From NCBI GenBank assembly GCA_023548195.1, contig JAJHZJ010000014.1, forward strand, positions 15,786,718 through 15,850,717: DNA of 64,000 bases, given 5' to 3'. This document shows positions 1 through 12,995 of the stretch, piece after piece. The notes beneath the pieces are model-generated. The model was given only the letters and a program-made list of their open reading frames with translations, was not told the DNA's origin and made no database searches. This stretch comes from Bettongia penicillata ogilbyi. Its lineage: Eukaryota; Chordata; Mammalia; Diprotodontia; Potoroidae. Position numbers and translations under genes: made by a program. How positions within the stretch are numbered: position 1 is the first letter of the stretch; every line of letters starts with the position of its first letter.

Positions 1-501
1 AGGGTAAAGGAGAAAATATTGAAAACAATAAGAAAAAAAAAACAATTTAAATATCATAGAGTTAACATAAGGATTACATAAGACCTAGCAGCTATTATGT
101 TGAAGGACTGTAGGTCTTGGAATACTGTATTTCACAGAGCAAAAGATCTGGGGTCGCAACCAATGGTAACTTAGCCAGCAAAGTTAAATGAATGAAAAAT
201 ACTGAATGAAAAAAACAATTGTACATTTAATAACTGAAACACTCATGTATTTGCGACAAACAGCAGAACTTAATAGAAAATTCAACATATAAGATCCAGA
301 AGAAAAATAAAGTAAACATTAAAGACCAATTATAAGGGAGTCAATAAGGTCAAAATTGTTTACTTCTCATATGTCAAAACATTATCAGGATGTTTATGAC
401 TTATTAAAAAAAAGTATTGAGTTTATCTGTGTATTATGGGATGACTAAAAAGACTGCAAGGATAGATAAAAAGGAATAATTATCTCATAAAAATGAGGCA
501 T
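1..501 (+). mobile_element. L1 fragment, ORF1 3' part and intergenic region
   Basis: The first about 180 bases align by eye with the ORF1 C-terminal coding region of the L1-type element at 37560-37710: the 'acctagcagct' and 'cttggaata' segments and the 'agccagcaaa' motif recur in order. Frames are broken. The element is cut at 501 by a HAL1 and resumes at 1334. The true 5' end is outside the window. Confidence 0.7.
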
Positions 502-1333
502 AAGGGATGGAGCCAAGATGGTGGAGTAGAAAGATGCATGTACTCTAGTTCCTCCTCCACAGCCAATAAAATACCTGTAAAGAATGACTCTCAACAAATT
601 CTACAGCAGCAGAAGCCACAGAATGACAGAGTGGAGGAGACTTACACCCAGGGTGACCTGGAAAGCCAACAGGAAAGGTCTGTCGCACAGGACTGTAGGG
701 GAAAAGGGGATAAGCAGGGTGGGGGGGATGATGGAAGGGAGGGCAAATGGGAGGAGGGAGCAATTAGAAGTAAACACTCTTGGGGAGAGACAAGGTCTAA
801 AGAGAGAATAGAAAAAACGGGGGCAGGATAGGATGGAGGGAAATATAGTTAGTCTTACACAACATGACTATTATGGAAGTCATTTGCAAAACTACACATG
901 TATAGCCAATATTGAATTGCTTGCCTTCTCAGTGGGGATGGGTGGGGAGGGAGGGAGGGAGAGAAGTTGGAACTCAAAGTTTCAGGAACAAATGTTGAGT
1001 ATTATTCCTGCATACAACTGAGAAATAAGAAATACAGGATAGGGTTATAGAAATTTATCTTGCCCTACATGACAAAAGAGAAGATGAGGATAAGGGAAGG
1101 GAGGGATGTTAGAATGGAGGGCAGATTTGTGGAAGGGGTAATCAGAATACTTCGCATTTTGGGGTTGGGGGAGGGGAGAGATAGGGAAAAAATTTGAAAC
1201 TTAAAATTTCGTGGAAATGAATGTTGAAATTAAATTAATAAAATTTAATAAATCAAATGAATTAATATATAAATTAAATAAAATTATATAATTTAAATAA
1301 ATAAATTCATTAATTAATTTATATATAAAAAAC
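502..1333 (+). mobile_element. HAL1-type half-L1, internally deleted
   Basis: The element begins with the L1-type 5'UTR signature 'gagccaagatggtggagtag' and about 200 bases of 5'UTR, then jumps near 700 straight into the polypurine 3'UTR seen in the HAL1 copies at 38290-38830 and 44000-44460. All of ORF1 is missing. It ends in an A/T-rich tail (about 1225-1333). Both sides carry the 11-base duplication AAATGAGGCAT (491-501 and 1334-1344), so it inserted in this short form or lost its middle later. Confidence 0.8.
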
Positions 1334-3290
1334 AAATGAGGCATGAGAAAGAAATGACATAGATGAAGCTAGTAGGGGGAGGGTGGGTAGTGCTGGAACC
1401 TTACCATCATCAAGAATGGGTTAAAAAGGGGACAACATATATCTAGAAGGGTCCAGAAGTCTCCTAAATTCAGAAAGAAATAAGAGGGCAAAGGGATAGG
1501 GTGAGGGGAGAGGACAAGGGAAACACTCTTAGAGGGATGGATAGATTAAGGAACAGGAGGGCAAGGTAGAGTGTAGAAGTAAAACTATGGAGTGAGGAAG
1601 GATAGGGTAAAGAGGGAAAAATAGTGAGGAAAAATAGGAAAGAGGAAAATACACCACAAATAATTATAGCATAGAATGTGAATGGGATGAATTTACCTAT
1701 AACAGGAAATGGATAGCAGATTAAAAATCTGAATTCAGCAATACATTGCTTGAATTGAACATTATAAAAATGAGAGATATACACCAAGATAAAATAAAGG
1801 GAAGGAATAGAATTAACTATGCCAAAAAAAAAAAAAAAAAGCAGGGGTAGTAACCATGATGTCAGATAATGTTAAAGCTAAAATAAGACTTAATTAAAAG
1901 AAAAAAATAGGGAAATGACACTGAGTCAGCAAAATTATTCAATAGTTTTAAACCATTTAAAAATAACTAGAGAGCATAAAATACCTGAGAATATGCTGGC
2001 CAAAACAGACATAGGAATTAAATGAACATAAAGCTAAAACACTTTTATCAGTTCAGATTTAAATAAGTGGAAGTAATATATTGTTCATGGATAGGAAAAG
2101 CTAATAAAATTTTTAAAATGACAGTTTTACCTAAGTAATTTATTTAATGCCATCCCAACTAACTTACTAAAAAAATTATCTTCCTGAGTTAGAAAAAAAT
2201 AATAGCAAAGATCATTTGGGAGAAAAGATCAGGAACTTCAAAGAAACAAAGGAAAAAAAATGTAAAGGAAGGAAAATCAGCAGTATTAGACCTTAAACTA
2301 TATGTAAGGTGAGAGCATTGCTTTATTGTAAGTTGTATAATTTTGATTATTTTAATAAGAACAATGTAGCCAAGAATAGAAAAATGCAGAAAAACTTTTA
2401 CTATTTGACAAAAACTGCAGGGAAAAAATTAGTATGACAGAAAGTAGGCATGGACCAATACATCACATCCTATACCAAGATAAGGTCAAAATGGGTACAT
2501 GATTTAGACAAAAAGGGTGAAACTATAAGCAAATTAGGAGAGCAAGGAATAGTTTATCATCAGATCTATAGAGAAGGGAAGAATGCATAACCAAATAGGA
2601 GATAGAGAACATTATGACATGCAAAATGGAAAACTCTGATTGCATCAAATTACAAAGTTTTCACAAAGTCTACGTAACCAAAATTAGAAGGGAAACAGAA
2701 AGATGAGAAACAATTTTTACAGCCAGCGACTCCAATAAAGGCCTCATTTCTAAAATACATAGAGAACTGAGTCAAATTTATAAGAATACAAGTAATTTCC
2801 CAATAGATAAATTACCAAAGGATATGAACAGGCAATTTTCAGAGGGAGAAATTAAATCGACAGTCATATAAAAAAAGCTCTGAATCACTACTGATTAAGA
2901 GAAATGCAAATTAAAACAATTCTGGGGTACCACTTCACATCTATTAGATTAATATGACAAAACAGGAACATAATAAATGTTGGAGAAGATGTGGGAAAAT
3001 TGGACCATTAATGATGGAGTTGTGAACTGATCCAACCATTCTGGCAACCAATTTGGAACTATGCCTAAAGGGCTATAAAAATGGGATTACCGTTTGATTC
3101 AGCAACACTATTTACTACTAGGTCTGTATCCAAAGAGATCATAAAAAAGGGAAGAGGACCCACATGTACAAAAATATTTATAGCAGTTCTTTTTGTGGTG
3201 ACAAATTTAGAATTCAAAATAAAAGTGAATGCTGAAAACTATAATAAATTAAAGAAAAAAGTGGGTTTACACATTCATGGGAAAAAGACC
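1334..3290 (+). mobile_element. L1, endonuclease start joined to ORF2 3' part and 3' end
   Basis: Continuation of the L1 at 1-501. About 1345-1700 is the purine-rich ORF1-ORF2 spacer, and about 1660-1915 is the start of the ORF2 endonuclease. Near 1920-1970 it jumps to the C-terminal part of ORF2, so the reverse transcriptase is gone. The 3' portion has the marsupial L1 landmarks 'ttggaactatgcctaaag' and 'acccacatgtacaaaaatat' (about 3050-3180). Reading frames are shattered. Confidence 0.75.
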
Positions 3291-3530
3291 ACTTCTGTCT
3301 CTAAAGGCATGTTTTTGTGAATTCCAAGCTGCATTCCAATGTCTTTTTGTGTTTCCAAACCCCAAGTTTTAATGCAGAAGATCTTCACAGTGTCGATATA
3401 CGTTTTATTGAAATAAATGCTACTTATTATAAGTTAAAAAAATTTCTACTGCTTATTGGTTGCAAAAATAAAAAAATATGCATCTATGCACATAAATATA
3501 CATATATTTACTTATGCATAATCTGAAGGG
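3290..3530. other. Unassigned sequence with AT-rich end
   Basis: I see no repeat family or gene here. The right part contains imperfect short runs of 'catata' and 'cataaa'. Confidence 0.4.
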
Positions 3531-3534
3531 GGAC

Positions 3535-4180
3535 AGCATGAGCTGAGGAATCAGGAAAGACCTCCTACAGAAGGTAGTGATTAAAGCTGAGTGTCAAAGA
3601 AAGCCAAGAAAGCTAAAAAGAGAAAGTAAGAAGAAGCATGAAGGAAAGCATGAAAGGCACAGAGATGGGACACACAGAATCAAAGCAAAGCAAGTAGACT
3701 GGTATAGATGGATCATGAAGTACTTGAAAGGAGTAAAGACTGGAAAGACCTTTAAATGACAATGATTTTATATTTGATCCTGGAAGTAAATAAGAAACCA
3801 ACTGGAGGGTGGGATGGAGGTTGGGGTGGAGGGGGTAGAAGTGGGCATTGAGAGGGGGAAGGATGATAGTGTCAGATCTACACTTAAAGAAAATCACCTT
3901 AACAACTGAGTAGTGATTGGACTGGAGCAGGGAGAGATTAGAAGTAAGGAAACCAACCAGAAGGCTACTGCTTTAGTTTAGGTATTCGTATTCTGTGATG
4001 GCCTAAACTAGAGTTGTGGTAAGGAGTGGGGATAAAGGCATGCATATGACAAATGTTGTGAAGATAGGAACTGCAAGATATGGTAGTGAACTGGATATAT
4101 AGGGTGAGTGAAAGGAGTCAAAGATGACACAAAACCTGTAAGCCTGGTTAAATGGGGAAAAATATCGATGATAGAGTAAT
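3535..4180 (-). mobile_element. L2 LINE relic, antisense
   Basis: Read in reverse, the segment carries L2 3'-half landmarks. The plus-strand text 'attttatatttgatcctgg' (about 3765) and 'gactggagcagggagagatt' (about 3920) is the complement of the conserved L2 stretch around 'ccaggatcaaatataaa'. Related antisense copies occur at 55840-56210, 56556-56925 and 63140-63990. Divergence is high and no frame is open. Confidence 0.65.
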
Positions 4181-4319
4181 AAAGAGATTCAGAAGAGCTA
4201 AAGGTTTTCTGCAAACTTTCTAAGCCCTTAACATATATGAACTGATTACTGCCTTCTCTATAGAACATGGCCCTAGACTCCATGTCCTACTCCCAGAACT
4301 TTATACATATTTAACTGCC

Positions 4320-4935
4320 TAGGGCCTCTTCGATGGGAGTTCTCCGTCCTTCAATTTCCCAGTGAATTACATGCTCAAGTGTCCTAAAGCTTTCTGGATG
4401 CTATTTAACATCTGTACTCCCCTTTATATACTATATGGTCCAGTTCAACGAACCTTCTTACTGTTCCTCAAAAACACTACTCCATTTCTCATTTCTGTAT
4501 CTTTGCACACACTCATCATGTCTAGAATATACTTCCTCCTCACTCACTAAGAATCTCTAGTTTCCCTGAAGATTCAGCTCAAACTTTATCTTTTATATGC
4601 AGACTTTGCTGTCTATTTGTACCTTGTATTTTTATTTTATACACATACAGATACATCCCCACATCTATAAGGAACATACTTATGCCTATCCCCTTAATGG
4701 TGGTGCCTACCTCCCTTAATACTGGTGACTGCTTTGTCGACTATTTCCAATTTAACCTGGAAATAAATATAGGTATAGATACATATACATCTTATTTGTT
4801 TATACTTGTTCTGTGTTATCTATCCCATGAACTCTGAGAGTAGGGACTGTCTTTTAGCTTGCTTTGTAACCCTAGAGATTAGTACAGTGTTAGGCATATA
4901 GTAAGTACTAATAAATGCTTACTGACTACACACAT
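4320..4935 (+). mobile_element. L2 LINE 3' end
   Basis: Shows the L2 3' terminus in order: 'ctttgcacacactcat' (about 4500), 'gattcagctcaaactttatc' (about 4570), 'gaactctgagagtagggac' (about 4830), then 'gtaagtactaataaatgctt' (about 4902-4921). An expanded 'atacacatac' stretch sits inside it. Confidence 0.7.
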
Positions 4936-5134
4936 ATACACACATAGACATATATGTAAACACATACGCATGTGTATATACCTATGCCTATGACATACCT
5001 ATATATGTACATAATCATATTAAACACCAACACCTTTATGCATGTGCATGTTATTGTTCAGTCATGTCTGATATACCTCTATCTACATATGTATGTAATT
5101 ATATACCACACCAGTATCTGGACACATGTATGTA
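4936..5134. repeat. Degenerate CA/TA-rich low-complexity stretch
   Basis: Imperfect runs of 'acacatata' and 'tatgtaca' without a fixed period, adjacent to an L2 tail. A similar low-complexity block lies at about 5390-5635. Confidence 0.6.
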
Positions 5135-5385
5135 TGTGTATATGTTGTTACTGTTCAGTTGTGTTTGACTTTTCATGATCCTGTGGACTACAGTAGGCCA
5201 GTATTGGTCAGGGGGTTTTCTTGGCAAAGATACTAGGAGTGCTCTGCCATTTCCTTCCCCGGTGGATTAAGGCAAACAGAGGTTAAGTGACTGGCCCAGA
5301 ATCACACAGGTAGCAAGTGTCTTAGGAAGGATTTGCACTGGCCTAGTGCTCTATCTACTGAGCCATCTAACTGCCTCTAAAAGTA
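5135..5385 (+). mobile_element. MAR1-like SINE (BovB/RTE-linked)
   Basis: Carries the head 'gttgttactgttcagttgtg', the central 'ggttttcttggcaaagatac', then 'agaggttaagtgactggccc' and a tail 'tctactgagccatctaactg'. The same structure recurs at 57160-57415 and, antisense, at 38850-38940. This is the marsupial SINE type whose head resembles BovB-derived SINEs; the family name is from knowledge, not a search. Confidence 0.7.
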
Positions 5386-5635
5386 TAACATAAACCCACA
5401 TACATTTATTTAACCTAATACACAACTATTTAGGTAATACATCTAAAAATACACATGCTCACATTTGCGTCTATACTTAATACTTAGGCCTATACTCAAA
5501 TGTACATAAGTATGTATGTATATCTATTCATCTCTCCAACGAATCACAAACCTAAATTCGCACACATATGTACAAGGGTGTGTATATGTATATATGTATG
5601 TTTGCATGTAGGTACACACATACACATACTCTTCC

Positions 5636-5725
5636 AGAGTGTCAGGTCCTTGAGGATAGGGATTTTCATTTTTGTCTATCACCAGCACCTAGGTACTTCA
5701 CAAACATTTGTTGATGAAGTGACTA
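5636..5725 (+). mobile_element. L2 LINE tail fragment
   Basis: Contains 'tccttgaggatagggatttt', 'atcaccagcacctagg' and 'aacatttgttgatgaa', the terminal L2 signature. It is only the last about 90 bases of the element. Confidence 0.65.
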
Positions 5726-5734
5726 AGTCCACGT

Positions 5735-6065
5735 CATATGAGGTTCACTTGAAAGAACTGGGAATGTTTACCAGAAGAAAACACTTGAATGGCCATCTTC
5801 TAAAAGAAGGATTAGACTGGTTCTCTTTGGCTCTAGAACTGGAAGCAATGGGTTGAAGTTGCAAAGAGGAAAATTTAAAATGGATGTCAGTAAAAACTTT
5901 CTAACAATTCTAACTGTACAAAAGTAGAATGTGTTGCCTTAAGAGGTAACTGGCAGGTGCTTCTTCCTTGGAGGTCTTCAAACTGAGGTTTTTAAATATG
6001 TTACAGAGAGAATTCCTTTTGGTTGGAGCTTGGACTAGATGGCACATGTATTTCCTTCCAACTCT
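5735..6065 (+). mobile_element. CR1/L3-type LINE relic, ORF2 C-terminus
   Basis: Conceptual translation gives fragments such as KELGMFTRRKHLNGHLLKEG and, after a stop, LKLQRGKFKMDVSKNFLT. These match the end of CR1/L3 ORF2, where LFSLEKRRLRGDLI is followed by GLKLHRGRFRLDIRKNFFT. The nucleotide text 'ttggactagatggcacatg' near 6030 is typical of the same family's 3' end. It is degraded by stops. Confidence 0.55.
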
Positions 6066-6689
6066 AGTTCTGTGGTTATTATATTCCACACAAACAGCAC
6101 TTTTACTTGCTGTTTCTCATTCATTGTGTTCTATACTCCATCTCTTTGCCTTTGCATAGACCTGTCAACACGCCTGGAACGTACTCCCAAACTATCCCTG
6201 CCTCTTAGAATTAGAGATCGTAGCATCATACATGTAGAATTATTAGGGAACTCAAATGCCATGTAGCTCAGCTCTCTCACGCTATAGATGAGGAAACCAA
6301 GCCTCACAAAGGTTATCTCTGGTAAAGTGTTATAAGTGCTGACAAGTAAGTGTTTGAACTTGGGTCCTCTGACACCAGAATTTGTGCTCTTTCCACTAAA
6401 CCATGGTGCTTCTACCGGCTTTTTTCAGACTTAGTTCAAAAGCTACTTCCTATGTACAGCCTTTACTGATGTCCTTCGCTGATGTACTATATATGTCTTT
6501 GTTGAAATTACTTTGAATATATTTATCTGTGTACATGTTGTTTGTACCCTCCCTCAACAAAACATGAACTGAAAGGCAGAGGCAACTTTACTGTTTTTAC
6601 TCTGTATTTTCACAAACTTAGAGTAAGTACTATATATTCCTATTACCTTAGAATAAGTACATAATAAATGGTTCTGTGACTTGAATTAA

Positions 6690-6690
<1 letters not shown>
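6066..6690 (+). mobile_element. L2 LINE 3' end split by a SINE
   Basis: The left part (6066-6205) ends in the L2 text 'tgcctcttagaat'. The right part (6419-6690) resumes with 'cagacttagttcaaaagcta' and 'gtgtacatgttgtttg'. The SINE at 6206-6418 sits exactly between them, so the SINE is younger than this L2. Confidence 0.6.
6206..6418 (+). mobile_element. CORE-SINE / MIR-type element
   Basis: Contains 'agatgaggaaaccaagcctc', 'gtttgaacttgggtcctctg' and 'gctctttccactaaaccatg', the MIR-like core and 3' part. It lies inside an L2 3' end; MIR-type SINEs share L2 3' ends and were mobilised by L2. Confidence 0.65.
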
Positions 6691-8059
<1,369 letters not shown>

Positions 8060-8194
8060 CTGAAAAGAAAATGAAGATACCAGTATAACCACAAGTAGAT
8101 AGTGGTAAAAGGAAGAATCTGAAGGTAGTATCAATATTATTGACTTTTCACAGTCACATATTAAAAAGACAAGCCTCTTATATATTAGTAATTC

Positions 8195-8455
8195 AGAGCA
8201 TGAATTTTAATTATCTCATACTCCTAAGTACCTACTACTATGTGCAAGTCACTGTAGTGAATGCAAAGGAGTATAAGATGGTCCCTCCCTTCAAGGAACT
8301 TAAAATCTGGCTGAGTAGTAAATTCAGGAGAGATGCTCAGGGAAAGGCTGATCATGGGCTGGGTTCTAAGGCAGAAAAGGTCAGATTTGAATTAGACTTT
8401 GAAGCAAGGATAGGAATTAGCCTGAAAGAAAAGAGAAGGTGTGCAAGGCAAAGTG
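8195..8455 (-). mobile_element. L2 LINE relic, antisense 3' end
   Basis: Plus-strand text 'ctatgtgcaagtcactgt' followed by 'tcccttcaaggaacttaaaatctgg' is the complement of the L2 terminus. It lies about 140 bases outside the FRMD6 coding exon, in intron 1. Confidence 0.5.
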
Positions 8456-8509
8456 AACAGTATGAACACATGTACAGAAGAAGAATACACAAGTTATGTG
8501 CTTAGTCAT

Positions 8510-9290
8510 CTTTGGCAGTGCCAAGATTAACAGTTGTAGCTATGTGGAACTGGGAGGGTACAATCCCTTTCCCTTCTTGGCTTCAATCAGAGATGAACCC
8601 CCAAAAAGTCAAGCTGACCCAACTGAAGAGTCAGGTTTGTGAACAGGTTAGCAAGATGGCAAAACAGTTATTTTTCAAAACTCTTCCAAACAACCTTGAA
8701 AATAAAATAGCATCAAATCTACAATAACTCAGTTTACAGGATAAGACAACAGACACAGTACAAGATTAAAAAACAAAAAGATTCATGAAATAACACTGGA
8801 CAACCTGGGGTCTCACTCTGTATTCCCACCCCAGGCCTTTATCATTTGTCTGACAGCACAAGCAACCGGATAGTTGAAAGGATAGAGGGGTCCCTTCCTA
8901 GTACCTCTAAGGCAGTGCCCCAAACTGAAACCATTCCATACTTCACAAGAGGAAGAAGGCATTGACTCAGTCTATCCATGTGAAGGAAAAGAAGTGTAAC
9001 TGAGCTAGGTGAAAGTATAAAACTAGCTAAGGTGAAACTATAGGGGTTTCCATCCTTGCAGGAAAAGGAATCACAACTCTAATTGGGATCAATCCTTTCT
9101 CCAAAGAATTCATTCTGGAAAAGTATACAAAAGCTTGGCTTATACCCTCACTCATATCTCTTTCTGAGAAGGTTGAGAGAATGGGACAGGTCCCTATGAT
9201 TTAAGACACAAAATGACTTCTATCACACAGCTTCCTTCACAAATATTTCTAACATTGTGACACTGCAGAACAAGGTCCATCTAAAACAAA
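8510..9290. other. Unassigned intronic sequence, possibly an old L1 5'UTR
   Basis: The text 'gcaagatggcaaaacagtta' near 8650 resembles the start of mammalian L1 5'UTRs, and the composition is more balanced than the surroundings. No second copy was found in the window, so the assignment is weak. No gene is seen. Confidence 0.3.
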
Positions 9291-9299
9291 TTTAAAAAT

Positions 9300-9590
9300 C
9301 AAGTCAGATCAAACTAAATGGATACACAAAGCTGGCAACGATGACAAAAATCATTGCTGGAAGGGCTTCAGGATAGATATATTGAAATGCTACTGAAGAA
9401 AGTATAAAGTCCAAACGTTCCGTAAAGTAATTTGGAAGTATACCCCAAAAGTCACTAAAATAGGCATAACCACTGACCCAGCCTTACCATTACTAGGCTT
9501 ATGCCCCAAAACGATAAATGAAATAACATGAGCAAAAAATATTTATAGTAGAACTTTTTGCTGTAGCAAAGAACTTGAAAAACAGGTATT
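9300..9590 (+). mobile_element. L1 3' fragment, old
   Basis: Contains the degraded L1 order 'aatttggaagtatacccca', 'tgacccagccttaccattac', 'aaaaaatatttatagtagaa' and 'tgtagcaaagaacttgaaaa', corresponding to the 3' region present intact near 27890-28050. Confidence 0.6.
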
Positions 9591-9889
9591 CATAAATTGC
9601 CCTTCTCCAACCTGACCCTATGGTGAACCAGTTCAACTCTAGCTGAACAGGACTTCAGGCTCCTTTCTTTAAGACCCTTCCCCTATCATCCTGTTACTGA
9701 TATTACCCAACCATACCTCAAAGATGTACCACTCACACCATCCCTTGCCCTACTCCTGCAGCTGAATGAAGATGGAGAAAACCACAAAACCATGCTGACT
9801 GGGTTCACTTCAAATTATGTTACAAATCTGAACTAAGCTGACACTACAGCAAGGTAATTCTGTTATATCTTGTTAATCAATGCATTACC

Positions 9890-11425
9890 TCCCTTACTAC
9901 ATTAGCTTTTCCAAAACTTCATAGTTCCCATGCCCTCTTCTCTCTGAGTCAAAAAACTTTCCTTATATTTCAGTGAAAAAATTGAGGCCATCCTCCAAGA
10001 GCTCCTCTTTCTACCCTGTTCATCTTTCATAACCCAGATGCCATCTGCCATTATTTCCTTCACTCTTATCTCACATGAAGACACGGCCCTTCTATGTGCC
10101 TAAGTGATCCCATTCCATCCCAAACATCAGCTGCCCCGCTATCATCCTTATTCCCTCACTAACATTCAATATCTCTCTGTTTACTGGATGTTTTCTAATT
10201 GCCTATATACATATTCATGTGTCCCTCTCCCTAAAAAAGTCTCCCTTGATTCATCCAATCTCGCTAGCAACTGTTCTATATTCCTCTTGTTTTGTGGCTA
10301 AAATCCTTGAGAAGGCTATCTTTAAAAGAAGGCTATCAAACTATTCTTTAACTCTAAAGTCTGATTTCCAACTTGATCATTCAATTGAAACGATTCCCTC
10401 CAAAGTTACCAAAGATCTTTTAAATTGTTAACTCTAATGGCCTTCTCTCAGTCCTCACCCTTCTTGACCTCTCTGCAGCCTTTAATACCCTCTTTTTTAT
10501 TCTCTCTAGGTTTTCATGACACTGTTTTTGCCTAGTCCTCCTTTTACCTATCTCACAGTCACTTAAACTCACCATGTGCAAAACTGGATTCATCACCTAT
10601 TCCTCACAAACCTCCCTTGTTCCTTATTACTGTACCATCACCCTCCCAGTCACTCATGCTCACAACCTCCATGTCATTCTCAACCTCTCTCCCTCCATAT
10701 GAACCAGCTGCCAAATTCTGTTCTTTGACCTTTGTTTTGATCTCTAAAATATAAGCTAACACTGTCACTACTCTGGTACAGGCTTTCATCACCTCACAGC
10801 TCAGTTACTGCCATACCCTACTAGTTGGTCTTCCTGCCTCAAAGTTCCTCCCCACTCCAATCTGCCCTTGTCTTGGCTGTCAAACTGATCTTCCTTAAGT
10901 CACACCTTTACACACACTGATTCAATAGACTTCAGTGGCTCTATTACCTTTAGGTTCAGCTAATGAATATTGAACTGTTTGGAATTTAAATTCCTTCATA
11001 ACCCGGATCCTGCACACCATCCAAGTCTTCTTACACTTTACTCATCCCCCACCTACTCTATGATACAGTTACACTGGCTTCCCTGTTGTTCTTCACACAC
11101 ATAATACTTTGAACTAAATGTTTTCACTGGCTGTAATACTCACTGCTTGTAACACTCCTCATTTCTATCTTCTGGCTTCCCCGGTTTCCTTCAAGTTTCA
11201 ACCAACTAATGTTTCCCACCTCCTGCCAGAACTCTTTCTAGGTCCTTTAACTATCTTCCCTCTGAGATCACCATCAATTTTATTCTGTATATATCTTGCT
11301 TGTTGATAACTGTATACATGTTGTCTCCCCTATCAGAGGACTGACTTTTTTTCCCTTTCTTTGTATCTCCAATACTTAGTACACTTCTGTCACACAGCAG
11401 GCACTTAACGCTTACTGACTGTTAA
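9890..11425 (+). mobile_element. L2 LINE, ORF2 part to 3' end
   Basis: A long pyrimidine-rich copy. Near 10440 'ccttctctcagtcctcaccc' and 'ttcttgacctctctgcagcc' correspond to the L2 reverse transcriptase segment encoding a DLSAAFDT-like motif. It continues through 'cactccaatctgcccttg' to the tail 'gcacttaacgcttactgact' (about 11401). The copy at 15480-16965 shares its 5' part. Many stops and small deletions are present. Confidence 0.65.
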
Positions 11426-11439
11426 TAAAGAATCTACAA

Positions 11440-11720
11440 GAAAATAGTAAAAAATCTTATCCCCTATGATGAACTTGAGTGTATGCCAAGAAGAGATATT
11501 TCAACACTGTGAATACTATAAATAATAGACCATAAAAATACATTTAAAAATTTAGATAAATCATAATATTATTTCAAAAGATGTAGAAAAAACTTTTGAT
11601 AAAATATTTATATTAAAAAATACTAGAAAGCATAAGAGTAGATAGATTTTTCTTCAAAATGGCAAATGACCTAAAAGTAAGAATCGTTATTATCTATAAT
11701 AGAGAAATATTTTTTCCATT
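11440..11720 (+). mobile_element. L1 ORF2 fragment, old
   Basis: 'atttcaaaagatgtagaaaaaac' and 'ataaaatatttatattaaaaaatactagaaagcataagagtagatag' (shortened here) follow the L1 reverse transcriptase order seen at 47818-47900, where the protein reads DAEKAF. Heavily mutated. Confidence 0.5.
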
Positions 11721-11724
11721 TTCT

Positions 11725-12255
11725 TCTTTTTTATATTTTTTTTAACATTCATCCTTTAAAATGTTGAGGTCCAAATTCTCTTCCTCCTTGTAATTCCCCA
11801 CCCACTGAGAAGGCAAGCAATATGATATCAATTTTACATAAGAAATAATGCAAAACATATTTCCACATTAGCCTATGTTGTGTTTGTGTGGGAGGGGAAG
11901 AAATCAAGAAAAATGAAGTGAAAAAGGCATGCTTCTGTACTCAGAGTTCATCTTTGTTCCCTCTTTGTAGGTAGATAGCATTTTTCATCATGAGTCCTTT
12001 GAATTGTCTTGGATCAAAATACTGATTAGAATACCTAAGTCTTTCATCACAGATGATCATCGTTAAAATACAGCTGCATAAATGATTCTCCTGGTTCTAT
12101 TATATTTTGTACCAATTCATTTAAATCTTCCCAAGTTTTTCTGAAATGATCAGCCTCATCATTTCCTACAGAAGAATAGTATTCCATCATAGTCATATGA
12201 CTGGTGGGCACTCTCCCAATTTCCAACTTGCTGACACCACAAAAAGAGCTGCTGA
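11725..12255 (-). mobile_element. L1 3' end, left part of an interrupted copy
   Basis: Antisense L1 3'UTR and terminal region: 'tgagtcctttgaattgtctt', 'cccaagtttttctgaaatga' and 'acaccacaaaaagagctgct' are the complements of the marsupial L1 3' landmarks. It stops where a plus-strand L1 begins and resumes at about 12996. Confidence 0.7.
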
Positions 12256-12995
12256 ACTAAAAAGTTCTGAGGTACCACATCACACCTATCAGACCGGTTA
12301 ACATGATAAAATAGGAAAATCAGAAATGTTGGAGAAGATGTGAGAAAACCGGAACATGAATGCATTGGTGGTGGAGAGCAATTTGGAACTATGCCCAAAG
12401 GGCTATAATACTACGCATACCCTTTGATCCAGGTCTGTACCCCAAAGAGATAATAACAAAGGGAAAAGGACCCACATGGACAAAAATATTTATAGCAGAT
12501 CTTTCTGTGGTGGCAAAAAACAACTGGGAAATGGCTGAACAAGGTGGAGTAAATGGATGTAATGGAATACAACTGTGACATAAGAAATGGCAGGCAGATT
12601 TCAGAAAAACCTGGAAAGAGGTACATGAAGTGAGCAGAAACAGCAACATCATGCAATGACCAACTTTGTCAGTCTTAGCTCTTCTCAGGAATGCAGTGAT
12701 CTAAGACAATCACAAAAGACTCATGATCCTGAGAAAGAACTATGAAGTCTAAAGCATACTATTTTCTCTTATATTTGCTGTTTTTTTCCTCTGGTGGTTT
12801 TTCCCTTTTGTTCTGATTCTTCTCTCACAACAAGACTAATGTAGAAATATTTTTTATGATTGTACATGTATAGATCACATCAGATTGCATGCTGTCTTGG
12901 GGAGAGGAGAAGGGAGGAAAATGTAGAACACAAAATCTTATAAAAGCTAATGTTAAAAACTAATAATAAAGATAATTAAAGAATAAATACTAACT
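12256..12995 (+). mobile_element. L1 3' end, 5'-truncated, inside an opposed L1
   Basis: Starts with 'ttctgaggtaccacatcaca' and contains the usual 'agcaatttggaactatgccc', 'gacccacatggacaaaaata' and terminal 'cacaaaatcttataaaagc', then an A-rich tail. It has lost everything 5' of the ORF2 end. Confidence 0.75.
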
